Positions 45,690-54,788 of a stretch of 64,000 nucleotides of DNA are shown here, in pieces. This DNA is from JAQBDA01 sp963709875. GTDB taxonomy: Bacteria; Chloroflexota; Anaerolineae; Anaerolineales; UBA4823. The stretch covers positions 372,001 to 436,000 of the forward strand of contig CAVPYB010000002.1 of the NCBI GenBank assembly GCA_963709875.1. Reading direction: 5' to 3'. The notes below the pieces were generated by a model. That model searched no databases and was not told where the DNA came from. It saw only the letters and a program-made list of their open reading frames with translations. A program made the translations under genes and the position numbers. Positions within the stretch are counted from its first letter, which is position 1. Every line of letters begins with the position of its first letter.

Positions 45690-46906
45690 CGATATCACTG
45701 TTACTCGACATGGACGGAACCCTGCTCGACAATTCCGTCAGAACCTTTGTGCCTGCCTACATGGCGGAAATCGCCAGGCATCTGGCTGCGCGGGTCGATC
45801 CCGAACGGCTGAACGATGCCCTGTTGACCGCGACCCGGCAGATGACCCTAAACCTGGACCCGAACTGCACCCTGTTGGATGTGTTCGACGCCAACTTTTA
45901 CCCACGGGTCGGTGTACCTGACGACGATCTGGCGCCAGTGCTGGCTGAGTTCTTCAGCGATGTGTACCCAGGGCTGAAACACCTGACCGCACGCAGCCCG
46001 GAAGCGATCGAGCTCGTGCAGCAAGCATTCGAACGTAAATATCGCATGGCAATCGCTACCAACCCGTTGTTCCCGCTGACGGCAATCGAACAGCGGCTGG
46101 AATGGGCAGGATTATCCCCCGGGAAATATCCATTCGCGATCGTGCCAGGGGCGGAGAGCGTACATTTCGCCAAACCCAACCCGGCCTTCCTGGCGGAGCT
46201 TCTGGCAGTGATGGGGTGGCCGGAGGGTGCGACGATCATGGTCGGCGATGACCTAGAGAACGACATCCGCTGTGCGCAGGCGCTCGGGCTGCCAACCTAT
46301 GCGGTCAGCTCTCCAGATGGTGATCCTGGAAACTTGCAAGCCCCGCATGGTGCGGGTAGTTTGAGCGGGCTGCTGGATTGGATCGATTCCGTACCCGCCG
46401 ATCAGCTGAAGCCAGACATGACCAGCCCCAGCGCCTTGCTGGCGGTGCTGCGCTCTACCCCGGCGGCGCTCAACACGCTGTGCAGGCAGATCGTGCCCGG
46501 CACGTGGAACCAACGCCTCGAGCCAGATGAGTGGAGCGCGGCGGAGATATTCTGCCATCTGCGGGATGTGGAGCAAGAAGTGAACCTGCCCCGATTGGAA
46601 AAGGTGCTGGGTGAGCACAACCCATTCATCCCCGGGCTGGATACCGACGCCTGGGCGGGTGAACGCGCCTACCAGGAGCAGAATGGCGAGCTGGCGCTCA
46701 ACAGCTATATCTCCGCGCGCATCCAATTAATCGAGATGATCTCCCGGCTGGATGAGGACGAATGGCAGCGACCGGCGCGGCATGCGATTTTCGGCCCGAC
46801 TACCCTGCAGGAGCTGGTCAGGATCATCACCGGTCACGACCGGCTGCACATCCGGCAGCTGTACGCTATCATCAACCCACCCGAGGCGGACAGCCCGTCC
46901 GGGTAG
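45686..46906 (+). CDS. HAD-superfamily hydrolase fused to a DinB-like domain
   Basis: Start taken at GTG 45686 (VTISLLLDMDGTLLDNS), overlapping the previous stop; about 406 aa. The HAD half has DMDGT, the KPNPAF lysine block and MVGDDLENDI motif IV, so it should be an active phosphatase-type enzyme. From about residue 250 a DinB_2-like four-helix domain follows (EWSAAEIFCHLRDVEQEV, HNPFIPGLDTDAWAGERAY, ELVRIITGHDRLHIRQLYAI), with His in CHLRD and H-x3-H at the end as possible metal ligands. The fusion is unusual; substrate unknown. Confidence 0.82.
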   Translation: MTISLLLDMDGTLLDNSVRTFVPAYMAEIARHLAARVDPERLNDALLTATRQMTLNLDPNCTLLDVFDANFYPRVGVPDDDLAPVLAEFFSDVYPGLKHLTARSPEAIELVQQAFERKYRMAIATNPLFPLTAIEQRLEWAGLSPGKYPFAIVPGAESVHFAKPNPAFLAELLAVMGWPEGATIMVGDDLENDIRCAQALGLPTYAVSSPDGDPGNLQAPHGAGSLSGLLDWIDSVPADQLKPDMTSPSALLAVLRSTPAALNTLCRQIVPGTWNQRLEPDEWSAAEIFCHLRDVEQEVNLPRLEKVLGEHNPFIPGLDTDAWAGERAYQEQNGELALNSYISARIQLIEMISRLDEDEWQRPARHAIFGPTTLQELVRIITGHDRLHIRQLYAIINPPEADSPSG

Positions 46907-47171
46907 GGACCAGAACAAACGCCACCCCACCACCTCAACACTAGCCTCCATCTAGCCGCTGGCGTTCTGATACTAACGGAAGTCCGAGACCAGGACTTTT
47001 AATATACGCTGGCCTGTCATTCCGAGCCCCGGCGGGGTAAGGAGTAACGCACTTGAAGGTTATTTTAGCCATCCTACCCTCAAATGCGTAAGTTCTAATA
47101 TAATAAAGCCGGTCTGAGTGGTGAAAATATTTCGCCTCCCTTCTGGATGGATGGTGTTATGACTACCAAGG
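46907..47171. other. Intergenic region before fabF, no gene seen
   Basis: Between the HAD-DinB gene and fabF. The first part has no clear signals. A TAATATAAT-like -10 element occurs near 47094 and is a possible promoter; its -35 box is weak. Confidence 0.3.
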
Positions 47172-47240
47172 CGATCCCAAACTCTGCCCTCAAATTGACA
47201 AAGGTGTCGTCTGAGGACACCTCGTATTAAGCTGGGATCG
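47172..47240 (+). promoter_or_regulatory. Structured leader upstream of fabF
   Basis: Nested inverted repeats: an outer 8 bp stem CGATCCCA (47172) / TGGGATCG (47233 to 47240) encloses an inner hairpin AGGTGTC-GTCTGAG-GACACCT (47202 to 47222). It ends 20 bp before the fabF ATG, whose AGGAG site follows. Could be a cis-regulatory RNA or a protein-binding palindrome controlling fatty-acid synthesis genes. Confidence 0.45.
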
Positions 47241-47260
47241 TCTTCCGAATAGGAGAATTT

Positions 47261-48517
47261 ATGCGCAAACGTGTCGTAATTACTGGTCTTGGATGCGTCA
47301 GCCCGGTTGGGAACGATGTGCCAACGATGTGGTCGAATATCATCGCCGGCACCTCTGGGGTTGACTATATCTCCCACTACAAGACTGATGAACATAAGAT
47401 AAAAATAGCCAGCGAAGTCAAAGGCTTCAGCGGTGAGGCAATGTTCGGCAGCCGCGAGGCGCGGCGCATGGACCGCTTCACCCAGTTTGCCCTGGCATCT
47501 TCGCTTCAAGCGGTCGAAAATGCGCGCCTGGAGATCAACGATGCGAACCGAGACCGGATTGGGGTGATCATCGGGACTGCCATCGGTGGGATGGAGACCC
47601 TATTCGAGAACATGCAGGCTTTCATCCACAAAGGACCCTCCCGTGTCAGCCCGTTCATGGTGCCGATGATGCTGCCGGATACAGCCGCCGGTATGGTCGC
47701 CATCCACCTGGGGGTACGCGGACCGAACATGGCGGTGGTTACCGCCTGTGCAACCGGGACCAATGCAGTGGGTGAAGCCGCAGAATCCGTCCGCCGCGGC
47801 CAGGCAGATGTGATCCTGGCAGGCGGTGCAGAAGCAGCAGTGATCCCGCTTGCCATCTCGGCGCTGGGCGTAATGACCGCCCTGTCCTCGCGCAATGACG
47901 ACCCCCAGCACGCCTCGCGACCGTTCGACCGAGAACGAGATGGATTTATCATGGGCGAAGGAGCGGCGGTGCTGGTGCTCGAATCACTCGAACATGCGCT
48001 CGCCCGGGGAGCCACGATCCTAGCAGAAGTGAGCGGCTACGGCAGCACGAACGACGCCTATCACATCACCGCGCCGACCGAGAATGGGGACGGGGCGGCG
48101 CTGTGCATGCAGAACGCGCTAGCAAATGCCGGTTTCAAGACCGAGCAGATCGACTATATCAACGCGCACGGCACCAGCACGATGCTAAATGACAAGAGCG
48201 AGACGAACGCGATTAAATTCGTCTTTGGCGACCTCGCCTACCAGATCCCGATCTCCTCCACCAAATCGATGACCGGGCATCTCCTGGGTGCCTCCGGGGC
48301 AGTGGAAGCGCTGATATGCGTCAAAGTCCTGGAAGATCAGATCCTGCCCCCGACGATCAACTACGAATACCCCGATCCGGACTGCGACCTGGATTACGTG
48401 CCGAACAGCGCTCGCAAGGCAGACGTCACGCATATCATGAGCAACTCCTTCGGGTTCGGCGGGCATAACGCCACGATCATCATCAGCCAGTATCCTGGCC
48501 AGCAGGCTGGAGCGTAA
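47261..48517 (+). CDS. fabF: 3-oxoacyl-ACP synthase II
   Basis: 418 aa condensing enzyme elongating acyl-ACP with malonyl-ACP. The active-site Cys is in VTACATGTNAVGEA, with His in YINAHGTSTMLND and His in KSMTGHLLGASG. The start MRKRVVITGLGCVSPVG is typical, with an AGGAG site. Three bases separate it from the FabH-like gene, so they form an operon. Confidence 0.95.
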   Translation: MRKRVVITGLGCVSPVGNDVPTMWSNIIAGTSGVDYISHYKTDEHKIKIASEVKGFSGEAMFGSREARRMDRFTQFALASSLQAVENARLEINDANRDRIGVIIGTAIGGMETLFENMQAFIHKGPSRVSPFMVPMMLPDTAAGMVAIHLGVRGPNMAVVTACATGTNAVGEAAESVRRGQADVILAGGAEAAVIPLAISALGVMTALSSRNDDPQHASRPFDRERDGFIMGEGAAVLVLESLEHALARGATILAEVSGYGSTNDAYHITAPTENGDGAALCMQNALANAGFKTEQIDYINAHGTSTMLNDKSETNAIKFVFGDLAYQIPISSTKSMTGHLLGASGAVEALICVKVLEDQILPPTINYEYPDPDCDLDYVPNSARKADVTHIMSNSFGFGGHNATIIISQYPGQQAGA

Positions 48518-48520
48518 GTT

Positions 48521-49627
48521 ATGACCAGACATGCCCATATCACCGGCTGGGGGATGGCCGTTCCTGACAAAATCCTGACGAACAAAGACCTGGAAGCTAT
48601 GGTGGATACGAATGATGAATGGATCGTATCCCGCACCGGGATACGCGAGCGGCACATTGTCGAGCAAGATGAGACCACCGCATCGTTGGCAGTCGATGCT
48701 TCCTTACAGGCGCTGTCGGTTGCCAACCTGCCCCCGCACAAGCTCGATCTGATCATCGTTTCCACTTCCTCGCCTGAATACATCTTCCCGGCGACAGCCT
48801 GCCTGGTGCAGGACCAGATCGGCGCGGTAAATGCCGGCGCCTTCGACCTTTCGGCGGCCTGCTCGGGGTTCATCTACGCCTTGAACGTGGCGACCCAGGC
48901 GATCGGCTCCGGCTCCATCCGCAATGCGCTGGTGATCGGCTCCGAGACCCTGTCGCGCTTTGTCGACTGGAAGGACCGCAACACCTGCATCCTGTTCGGG
49001 GATGGGGCAGGCGCTTTCGTGCTCCAGGCTAACGAAAACCCTGGAGGGCTGCTGTCGGCGGTGATGCGCTCGGATGGCTCAGGGGGCAGCGCCTTGAGTC
49101 TGCCTGGAGGGGGGAGCAAGATACCTACCAGCTACGACAGCCTGGCCGCTGGGCAGCACTACATCCACATGAATGGGCGCGAAGTCTTCCGCTTTGCTAC
49201 CCGGGTCATGGCGAGTTCGAGCCAGGAGGCGGTCGAGAGGGCTGAGCTCAAGATGGATGACATCAGCCTGATCATCCCCCACCAGGCGAACTCGCGCATT
49301 ATCGAAGCCGCTGCGCGCGGCCTGAACTTCCCGATGGAGAAGGTGGTCGTCAATGTGGACCGCTACGGGAATACCTCCACGGCATCCATACCGATCGCGA
49401 CCTGCGAAGCCATCCGGGATGGCAGGTTGAAGCCGGGAGAGAAAGCTATCTTCGTCGGGTTTGGCGCAGGGCTCACCTGGGGAGCTGCGGTGATCCACTG
49501 GACCGGACCGCTGCCCGCCAAGCGCAAGATCCGCCCCAGGAGCCTGCGCATCTGGGCCAAGATCCGCTCTGCCCTGCGGCGGCTAATCCGCAAGATCGAG
49601 GGTAAGATCTGGAAGGGTTATTTCTGA
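48521..49627 (+). CDS. fabH: 3-oxoacyl-ACP synthase III
   Basis: 368 aa KAS III that starts fatty-acid synthesis from acyl-CoA and malonyl-ACP. Catalytic Cys in DLSAACSGFIYALN, His in IPHQANSRIIEAAA, Asn in DRYGNTSTASIPIA. It opens with HITGWGMAVPDKILTNKDLE. After the usual end (GLTWGAAVIHWTGP) it has a basic tail of about 35 residues (AKRKIRPRSLRIWAKIRSAL and on), not part of the core fold and of unknown role. Confidence 0.93.
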   Translation: MTRHAHITGWGMAVPDKILTNKDLEAMVDTNDEWIVSRTGIRERHIVEQDETTASLAVDASLQALSVANLPPHKLDLIIVSTSSPEYIFPATACLVQDQIGAVNAGAFDLSAACSGFIYALNVATQAIGSGSIRNALVIGSETLSRFVDWKDRNTCILFGDGAGAFVLQANENPGGLLSAVMRSDGSGGSALSLPGGGSKIPTSYDSLAAGQHYIHMNGREVFRFATRVMASSSQEAVERAELKMDDISLIIPHQANSRIIEAAARGLNFPMEKVVVNVDRYGNTSTASIPIATCEAIRDGRLKPGEKAIFVGFGAGLTWGAAVIHWTGPLPAKRKIRPRSLRIWAKIRSALRRLIRKIEGKIWKGYF

Positions 49628-49732
49628 TCTGCTAGCTGGGTTCACCTTTCGGGAAGGTTTCATCCATGTAAACATGATCAACTCCGAATATAATTTTTCC
49701 AGGGTTAAGCGTTTGCTTCAACCCCCACCCCA

Positions 49733-49756
49733 GCCCTCCCCCTCTAGGGGGAGGGC
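49733..49756. repeat. Short GC-rich palindrome
   Basis: GCCCTCCCCCT / AGGGGGAGGGC, a common dispersed non-coding palindrome, in the 297 bp gap before ftsH. The same gap holds a direct repeat ACGTTAGAA (49809 and 49820, 11 bp apart) and a TATAAT at 49876 that may be the ftsH -10 box. No gene seen. Confidence 0.5.
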
Positions 49757-49924
49757 GTTTGTTCGGATAGAAAATTAGGGATGGGGCATGTTTATCCATT
49801 TTTCGATAACGTTAGAACGACGTTAGAATTCTATTTTTTGCTCTTTTTCAGCTACCAGGCATGAGAATAGGTTGGTATAATCATTAACAATATCCGGATT
49901 CGCATTTAATATTTGGAGGTTTCA

Positions 49925-51787
49925 GTGAATCCAACTAGAAACAGGTCATCGATAATATACCTGCTGCTGTTTATTGCCATTATCGTCATGGTAGTCTATA
50001 ACTTCCAGCAGCAGTCAATCACACCAGATGTTCTGCCGATCAACCAGATCGCTACAGATGTTCAAAGCGGTGTAATCGAACGGATCGAGGAAGACGATAA
50101 CCGCTTGAAGGTGATATATTCAGACGGCACAGAGCGGGCTGCACAGAAAGAAGAAGGCGCGACCTTGATCGACCAGCTGATTGCGCTGGGCGTCTCACCG
50201 GAGCAACTCAACCCCGAGCGCATCAAGCTCGAGGTCAAGCCGCCAAGTGCCTGGCTGGGCATTGCCACAGCACTGGGCTATATCCTGCCCTTCATCATCC
50301 TGGCGGGTGTGTTCTGGTTCGTCTTCCGGCAGGCGCAGGGCAGCAATAACGCTGCCCTCTCGTTCGGCAAGTCCCGCGCCCGCATGTTCACAGGCGACCA
50401 GCCGACGGTCACTTTCGAAGATGTAGCCGGTGTGGAGGAAGCCAAGGAAGAGCTGCAAGAGGTGGTCGAGTTCCTGCGCGAGCCTGAGAAGTTCATCTCG
50501 CTCGGGGCGCGCATCCCCAAAGGCGTTCTGCTGGTCGGACCTCCCGGCACGGGTAAGACCCTGCTGGCCAAGGCCGTCTCCGGTGAGGCCGGGGTGCCGT
50601 TCTTCTCGATCTCCGGCTCTGAATTCGTAGAGATGTTCGTCGGCGTCGGCGCCAGCCGGGTGCGCGATCTGTTCGACCAGGCCAAGCGCCATTCGCCGTG
50701 CATCGTCTTCGTGGACGAGATCGACGCCGTCGGTCGCCAGCGCGGCGCAGGGCTGGGCGGCAGCCACGACGAGCGCGAGCAGACGCTCAACCAGATGCTG
50801 GTGGAGATGGACGGCTTCGATACCGATACCAACGTGATCATCGTCGCGGCGACCAACCGCCCGGACATCCTCGACCCGGCGCTGCTGCGCCCGGGACGCT
50901 TCGACCGCCGCGTCATTCTGGACCGCCCGGATATGCGCGGCCGGGAGGCGATCCTGAAGGTGCACGTCAAAGGCAAGCCGCTGGCTCCGGAGATCGACCT
51001 GGGTGTGATCTCCCGCTCGACCCCTGGGTTCGTGGGGGCAGACCTGGAGAACCTGGTAAACGAGGCAGCCATCCTGGCAGCCCGGCGCAACCGTAAAACC
51101 ATCGGCCAGTCCGAGTTGGAAGAAGCTATCGAGCGCGTGATTGCCGGTCCGGAGCGGAAGAGCCGACTGATCAGCGAAGAGGAAAAGCGCATCGTGGCGT
51201 ACCACGAGGCTGGTCACGCGGTGGTGATGAACGCCATCCCCGAGGCCGACCCGGTGCATAAGGTCTCGATCATCGCCCGCGGCATGGCGGGAGGCTACAC
51301 CCTGGCATTGCCGGAAGAGGACCGCACGCTGATGGCGCGCAAGAAGCTGATGGCGGATATGATCGGTCTGTTGGGCGGGCGCGCGGCAGAGGAGCTGGTC
51401 TTCGACGATATCACCTCCGGCGCTTCTAACGACCTGGAGCGAGTAACCCGCATGGCGCGCGCCATGGTGACCCGCCTGGGCATGAGCAGCCAACTCGGCC
51501 CGATGGTGTACGGGCAGAAAGAGGAGCTGATCTTCCTCGGCCGCGAGATCTCTGAGCAGCGCGATTACTCCGAAGCGGTCGCACAGGAGATCGATAAAGA
51601 GGTGCGCAAGCTGGTCAACGAAGCCCACGAGAAGGCGCGCTCCATCCTGCTGGAGTACCGCGAGAAGCTGGATGCGGTCGCCAGACGCCTGCTGGAAGTG
51701 GAGACGATCTCGCGCGATGAGTTCGAGAGCATCTTCCCGCCGCCGATCCCCAAGAACAGCGGCACGCCGATCCCGATGGCAGCCTGA
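49925..51787 (+). CDS. ftsH: ATP-dependent zinc metalloprotease FtsH
   Basis: About 620 aa membrane-anchored AAA+ protease that degrades misfolded and regulatory membrane and cytosolic proteins. A GTG start at 49925 is chosen because GGAGG lies 5 bases before it; the TTG at 49913 would contain that site. Transmembrane helices lie near residues 7 to 25 and 105 to 125. Walker A GPPGTGKTLLAKA, Walker B CIVFVDEIDAVGRQRG, second region of homology RPDILDPALLRPGRFDRR and zinc motif HEAGH are all intact. A strong terminator follows. Confidence 0.96.
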   Translation: MNPTRNRSSIIYLLLFIAIIVMVVYNFQQQSITPDVLPINQIATDVQSGVIERIEEDDNRLKVIYSDGTERAAQKEEGATLIDQLIALGVSPEQLNPERIKLEVKPPSAWLGIATALGYILPFIILAGVFWFVFRQAQGSNNAALSFGKSRARMFTGDQPTVTFEDVAGVEEAKEELQEVVEFLREPEKFISLGARIPKGVLLVGPPGTGKTLLAKAVSGEAGVPFFSISGSEFVEMFVGVGASRVRDLFDQAKRHSPCIVFVDEIDAVGRQRGAGLGGSHDEREQTLNQMLVEMDGFDTDTNVIIVAATNRPDILDPALLRPGRFDRRVILDRPDMRGREAILKVHVKGKPLAPEIDLGVISRSTPGFVGADLENLVNEAAILAARRNRKTIGQSELEEAIERVIAGPERKSRLISEEEKRIVAYHEAGHAVVMNAIPEADPVHKVSIIARGMAGGYTLALPEEDRTLMARKKLMADMIGLLGGRAAEELVFDDITSGASNDLERVTRMARAMVTRLGMSSQLGPMVYGQKEELIFLGREISEQRDYSEAVAQEIDKEVRKLVNEAHEKARSILLEYREKLDAVARRLLEVETISRDEFESIFPPPIPKNSGTPIPMAA

Positions 51788-51810
51788 CAAAGGCGTATTT
51801 GTGAGACGAC

Positions 51811-51850
51811 AACGTGAGACGAGGTGCGATTACTCGTTTCACGTTTTTTT
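51811..51850 (+). terminator. Rho-independent terminator of ftsH
   Basis: 12 bp stem (ACGTGAGACGAG / CTCGTTTCACGT, one G-T pair) with a 9 nt loop and a run of Ts, 25 bp after the ftsH stop. Confidence 0.85.
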
Positions 51851-51965
51851 ATTCACCGCAGAGTACGCAGAGAACGCAGAGTTTTTTATATGGAAGAATA
51901 TAGTTCACCACGAAGGATCAATATTAAAAACTTGGTGCCTTCGTGACTTGGTGGTGAATAAATGC
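51851..51965. repeat. Dispersed non-coding repeat material
   Basis: TTCACCGCAGAGTACGCAGAG-type sequence followed by a long imperfect inverted repeat, TTCACCACGAAGG at 51904 against CCTTCGTGACTTGGTGGTGAA at 51938. Such accacgaag/cgcagag repeats are dispersed in many environmental bacterial genomes. A related AACCGCTAAGAAGCC-AAGGACGCCAAG stretch follows the next gene at 53020. No gene seen. Confidence 0.5.
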
Positions 51966-52007
51966 CTCAACAGGAATAACAGATCAGAGAGTTCAGGGCA
52001 ATTTATT

Positions 52008-53009
52008 ATGGGTAGTATTGAGACTCAATCCTTAAACGATTACCGGGCGGTGCTGGAGGGGGCGGCTTTCTTCCCCCTGCAGACGGCAGGCTGCCTGCGA
52101 CTGGGTGACCGGGACCGGCTGGATTTCGTGCAGCGCCAGACGACTAACGACCTGAGCGGGCTGGCCACCGGGCGATCGGTGCTGACCGTGCTGGTCTCAT
52201 CCACAGCGCGCACCCTGGACGTGCTGCAGCTGGTGCAGGAGGGCGACGAAATCCTGGCCCTAACACTGCCCGGGCACGGCGAGAACACTTTCAACTATAT
52301 GCGGCGGCGCATCTTCTTCAATGACCTGGTACGCCTGGAGGACGCCAGCACGGAGTTCAGCCAGATCGACCTGGAAGGTCCGGCGCTTGAGGGCGCGCTG
52401 CGCGGGCTGGGCTTCAACCGTGCGCCGGATATGGATGAGGTGCTGGCAACGGATTGGCAGGGTTCTGGGCTGAATGCTATTGGGCAGCAAGGGCTGGCTG
52501 GGCTGGGCGTGCGCCTGCTGGTCCTATCCGCGGCAGCAGGCAGCATCCGAGAGACTTTGCTGGCGAACCAGGCGGCTGAATTGAGCCGGGAGAGCCGTGA
52601 GATCCTGCGCATCGAAGCCGGGATGCCCGGCCCGGGTGCGGAGCTGGTCGAGGCATACACCCCGCTGGAGGTGGGGCTTGGATACGCCGTCTCAGGGGAA
52701 AAAGGCTGCTATCCCGGGCAGGAGGTGATCGCCCGCCAGATCACCTACGACAAGGTGACCCGCCAGATGGCGGGGCTGAAGCTGGATGCGCCTGCCCAGC
52801 CCGGAATGCGTCTGCTCACCGAGGGCGTACCAGTGGGCGAGATTACCTCAGCGGCGGTCTCGCCGCGCTTTGGTCCGATCGCCCTGGGAGTGGTAAAGAG
52901 GCCGCAGTTCGAGGTGGGGACGCAGTTGCAGGTGGAGGGAGAGGATAGGATAGGAGCAGAGGTGGTGATGCTGCACCGATCGGGGGGTGTGAAACGGATG
53001 CTTCTATAA
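52008..53009 (+). CDS. YgfZ/GcvT-family folate-binding protein
   Basis: 333 aa from the ATG at 52008 (MGSIETQSLNDYRAVLEGAAF). It carries the YgfZ signature KGCYPGQE with the conserved cysteine, preceded by TPLEVGLGYAVSGE. YgfZ-type proteins bind folate and help maintain iron-sulfur enzymes. True GcvT aminomethyltransferases lack this motif. The frame is open well upstream, but that part is repeat DNA. Confidence 0.88.
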   Translation: MGSIETQSLNDYRAVLEGAAFFPLQTAGCLRLGDRDRLDFVQRQTTNDLSGLATGRSVLTVLVSSTARTLDVLQLVQEGDEILALTLPGHGENTFNYMRRRIFFNDLVRLEDASTEFSQIDLEGPALEGALRGLGFNRAPDMDEVLATDWQGSGLNAIGQQGLAGLGVRLLVLSAAAGSIRETLLANQAAELSRESREILRIEAGMPGPGAELVEAYTPLEVGLGYAVSGEKGCYPGQEVIARQITYDKVTRQMAGLKLDAPAQPGMRLLTEGVPVGEITSAAVSPRFGPIALGVVKRPQFEVGTQLQVEGEDRIGAEVVMLHRSGGVKRMLL

Positions 53010-53059
53010 CATCTATTTGAACCGCTAAGAAGCCAAGGACGCCAAGGGTTTAATAAAAT

Positions 53060-53162
53060 AACGTGAATTCGGGATAAGATGACTCAGGTGTTGTCTTTTG
53101 GCGGCTGCGCCGCCAAAAGACAACACCTGTCACTTCTTTCGTCGTTATCCTGAACTGACGTT
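53060..53162. mobile_element. MITE-like element with long internal hairpin
   Basis: 103 bp. Terminal inverted repeats of 18 bp with three mismatches (AACGTGAATTCGGGATAA at 53060 and the complement of AACGTCAGTTCAGGATAA at 53145 to 53162). Inside is a perfect 20 bp hairpin with a TGC loop (53086 to 53128). AAAAT flanks both sides (53055 to 53059 and 53163 to 53167), a likely 5 bp target duplication. Too short to code; it would be moved in trans. Confidence 0.7.
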
Positions 53163-53292
53163 AAAATGCACCTTCGGGTAGATCTTTTGACTGTAAACAG
53201 AAGGCAGTGATTAACAGGGACTGCTCTGTATTCCCCTTGCCAGCGGTCTGCGGTCCGCTGCCAGCGGTCGTCCTGGTATATAATTCCCCAGC

Positions 53293-54102
53293 ATGACCGA
53301 TAACCCTACCTCACCCAACCTCCCCTTCCAAGACAAAACTGCCCTGATCACCGGCTCGGGACGCGGCATCGGGCGCGCTATAGCCCTGCACTTCGCCAGG
53401 CTGGGTGCGGACGTGGCGGTCAACTTCTTCCGCAACCGGGCACCTGCGGAAGAGACGGCGGGGGATATACGCAAACTGGGACGGCAGGCGCTTATGATCA
53501 AGGCCAATATCGGCGAGATCAACGAGCTGAATAGGTTGTTCGACGCTGTTGAATCCCAGTTCGGCGGGCTGGATTTCCTGGTGCACAACACCGCTTCGGG
53601 CTTCAACCGACCGGCGATGGAGCAGCGTCCCAAGGGCTGGGACTGGACGATGAAGGTCAACGCCCGCTCGCTGCTTTTTGCCGCCCAGCGAGCGGTCCCA
53701 TTGATGAAAACACGCGGCGGAGGGGCGATTGTCAGCTTGACCAGCCCAGGCTCGCAGCGCGTGCTGCCGGATTACGTGGTGGTGGGCGCCAGCAAAGCCG
53801 CACTGGAGGCGGTCACCCGCTACCTGGCGGTCGAGCTTTCAACTGAGAATATTGTGGTCAATGCCGTCTCGCCCGGCGTGGTGCTGACGGATGCCTTGAA
53901 GCACTTCGACGTAGAATGGGATCAGGAGGAGATCGTCCGGCGCGCGGTAGCGCACACGCCGGCCGGAAAGCTGGTCACGCCGCAGGAGATCGCCGAGATC
54001 GTGGCTTTCCTGTGCTCACCGGCTGCCAGTATGATCTGCGGGCAGGTGATCGTTGTCGATGGCGGGGCGACACTGCCTGGACCAGGAACGACACAACTAT
54101 AA
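53293..54102 (+). CDS. Enoyl-ACP reductase, FabL-like (SDR family)
   Basis: 269 aa short-chain dehydrogenase. Cofactor motif GSGRGIGRAIALHFA is near residue 20. The catalytic region has GSQRVLPDYVVVGASKAALEAVTRYLAVEL, where Tyr and Lys are six residues apart (Y-x6-K) as in FabL, rather than the usual Y-x3-K. It therefore probably reduces enoyl-ACP with NADPH, in keeping with fabF and fabH nearby. A 3-oxoacyl reductase or another SDR activity is less likely. Confidence 0.82.
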   Translation: MTDNPTSPNLPFQDKTALITGSGRGIGRAIALHFARLGADVAVNFFRNRAPAEETAGDIRKLGRQALMIKANIGEINELNRLFDAVESQFGGLDFLVHNTASGFNRPAMEQRPKGWDWTMKVNARSLLFAAQRAVPLMKTRGGGAIVSLTSPGSQRVLPDYVVVGASKAALEAVTRYLAVELSTENIVVNAVSPGVVLTDALKHFDVEWDQEEIVRRAVAHTPAGKLVTPQEIAEIVAFLCSPAASMICGQVIVVDGGATLPGPGTTQL

Positions 54103-54140
54103 CGCTTGACGTTATTATTGTGTCGTGTTATTATGAGATT

Positions 54141-54428
54141 ATGATAAAGAGCTTCGCCGATAAGGAAACCGAAAAGCTGTTCCGGCGAAGATTATCAAGG
54201 AAGCTGCCGCAAGATATTCAACGCACAGCGCGCATGAAGCTGGATATCTTAGATGCAGCCGAAGTTCTCGAAGATCTAACAATTCCGCCCGGTAACAGGT
54301 TGGAAAAACTTTCGGGAGATCGAAAAGGTCAATACAGCATCCGTATCAATATCCAATGGCGTATCTGTTTTGTTTGGCGAAGTGGTGATGCTTTCGAAGT
54401 TGAGATTGTGGACTATCACAAAGGTTGA
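54141..54428 (+). CDS. higB: HigB-type toxin (RelE superfamily)
   Basis: 95 aa, starting MIKSFADKETEKLFRRRLSR, with the HigB ending IRINIQWRICFVWRSGDAFEVEIVDYHKG. HigB toxins are ribosome-dependent mRNA endonucleases. It is 3 bp upstream of the XRE antitoxin gene, the toxin-first order typical of higBA. An inverted repeat-like AT-rich stretch (GTTATTATTGTGTCGTGTTATTA) before the start may be the operator. Confidence 0.9.
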   Translation: MIKSFADKETEKLFRRRLSRKLPQDIQRTARMKLDILDAAEVLEDLTIPPGNRLEKLSGDRKGQYSIRINIQWRICFVWRSGDAFEVEIVDYHKG

Positions 54429-54431
54429 GAG

Positions 54432-54743
54432 ATGAGCGACGAGAAATTACTAACTCCGATCCATCCAGGCGAAATCCTTATGGAAGAATTCTTAATACCG
54501 ATGGGGATCAGCCAGTATCGGTTGGCAAAAGATATCAGCGTACCTCCGCGCCGGATCAATGAGATTGTTCATGGCAAGCGGGCAATCACGCCAGATACGG
54601 CACTGCGATTATCAAGATATTTTGGACTGTCGGAACGATTTTGGGTAAACCTTCAAGCCCGGTATGAACTTGAAGTTGAGAAAGATCGCTTGAAAGACCG
54701 TCTGGGTAAAGAAGTGCAAGTATATGCAAACGCCCACGATTGA
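54432..54743 (+). CDS. higA: HigA-type antitoxin (XRE family)
   Basis: 103 aa. The HigA/VapI pattern is PIHPGEILMEEFLIPMGISQYRLAKDISVPPRRINEIVHGKRAITPDTALRLSRYFG, an HTH_3 domain covering residues about 15 to 75, then a short helical tail. It neutralises HigB and represses the operon. Downstream of the stop, AATCGAGGGC and CCGTTGAAACGG form short repeats. Confidence 0.92.
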   Translation: MSDEKLLTPIHPGEILMEEFLIPMGISQYRLAKDISVPPRRINEIVHGKRAITPDTALRLSRYFGLSERFWVNLQARYELEVEKDRLKDRLGKEVQVYANAHD

Positions 54744-54788
54744 AATCGAGGGCTTATTTTTCTAAACCCGTTGAAACGGGTCCAACGC

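Noticed and set aside
51672..52007. N-terminal extension of the YgfZ gene
   Set aside because: This stretch overlaps ftsH, its terminator and dispersed repeat DNA; the family N-terminus begins at 52008.
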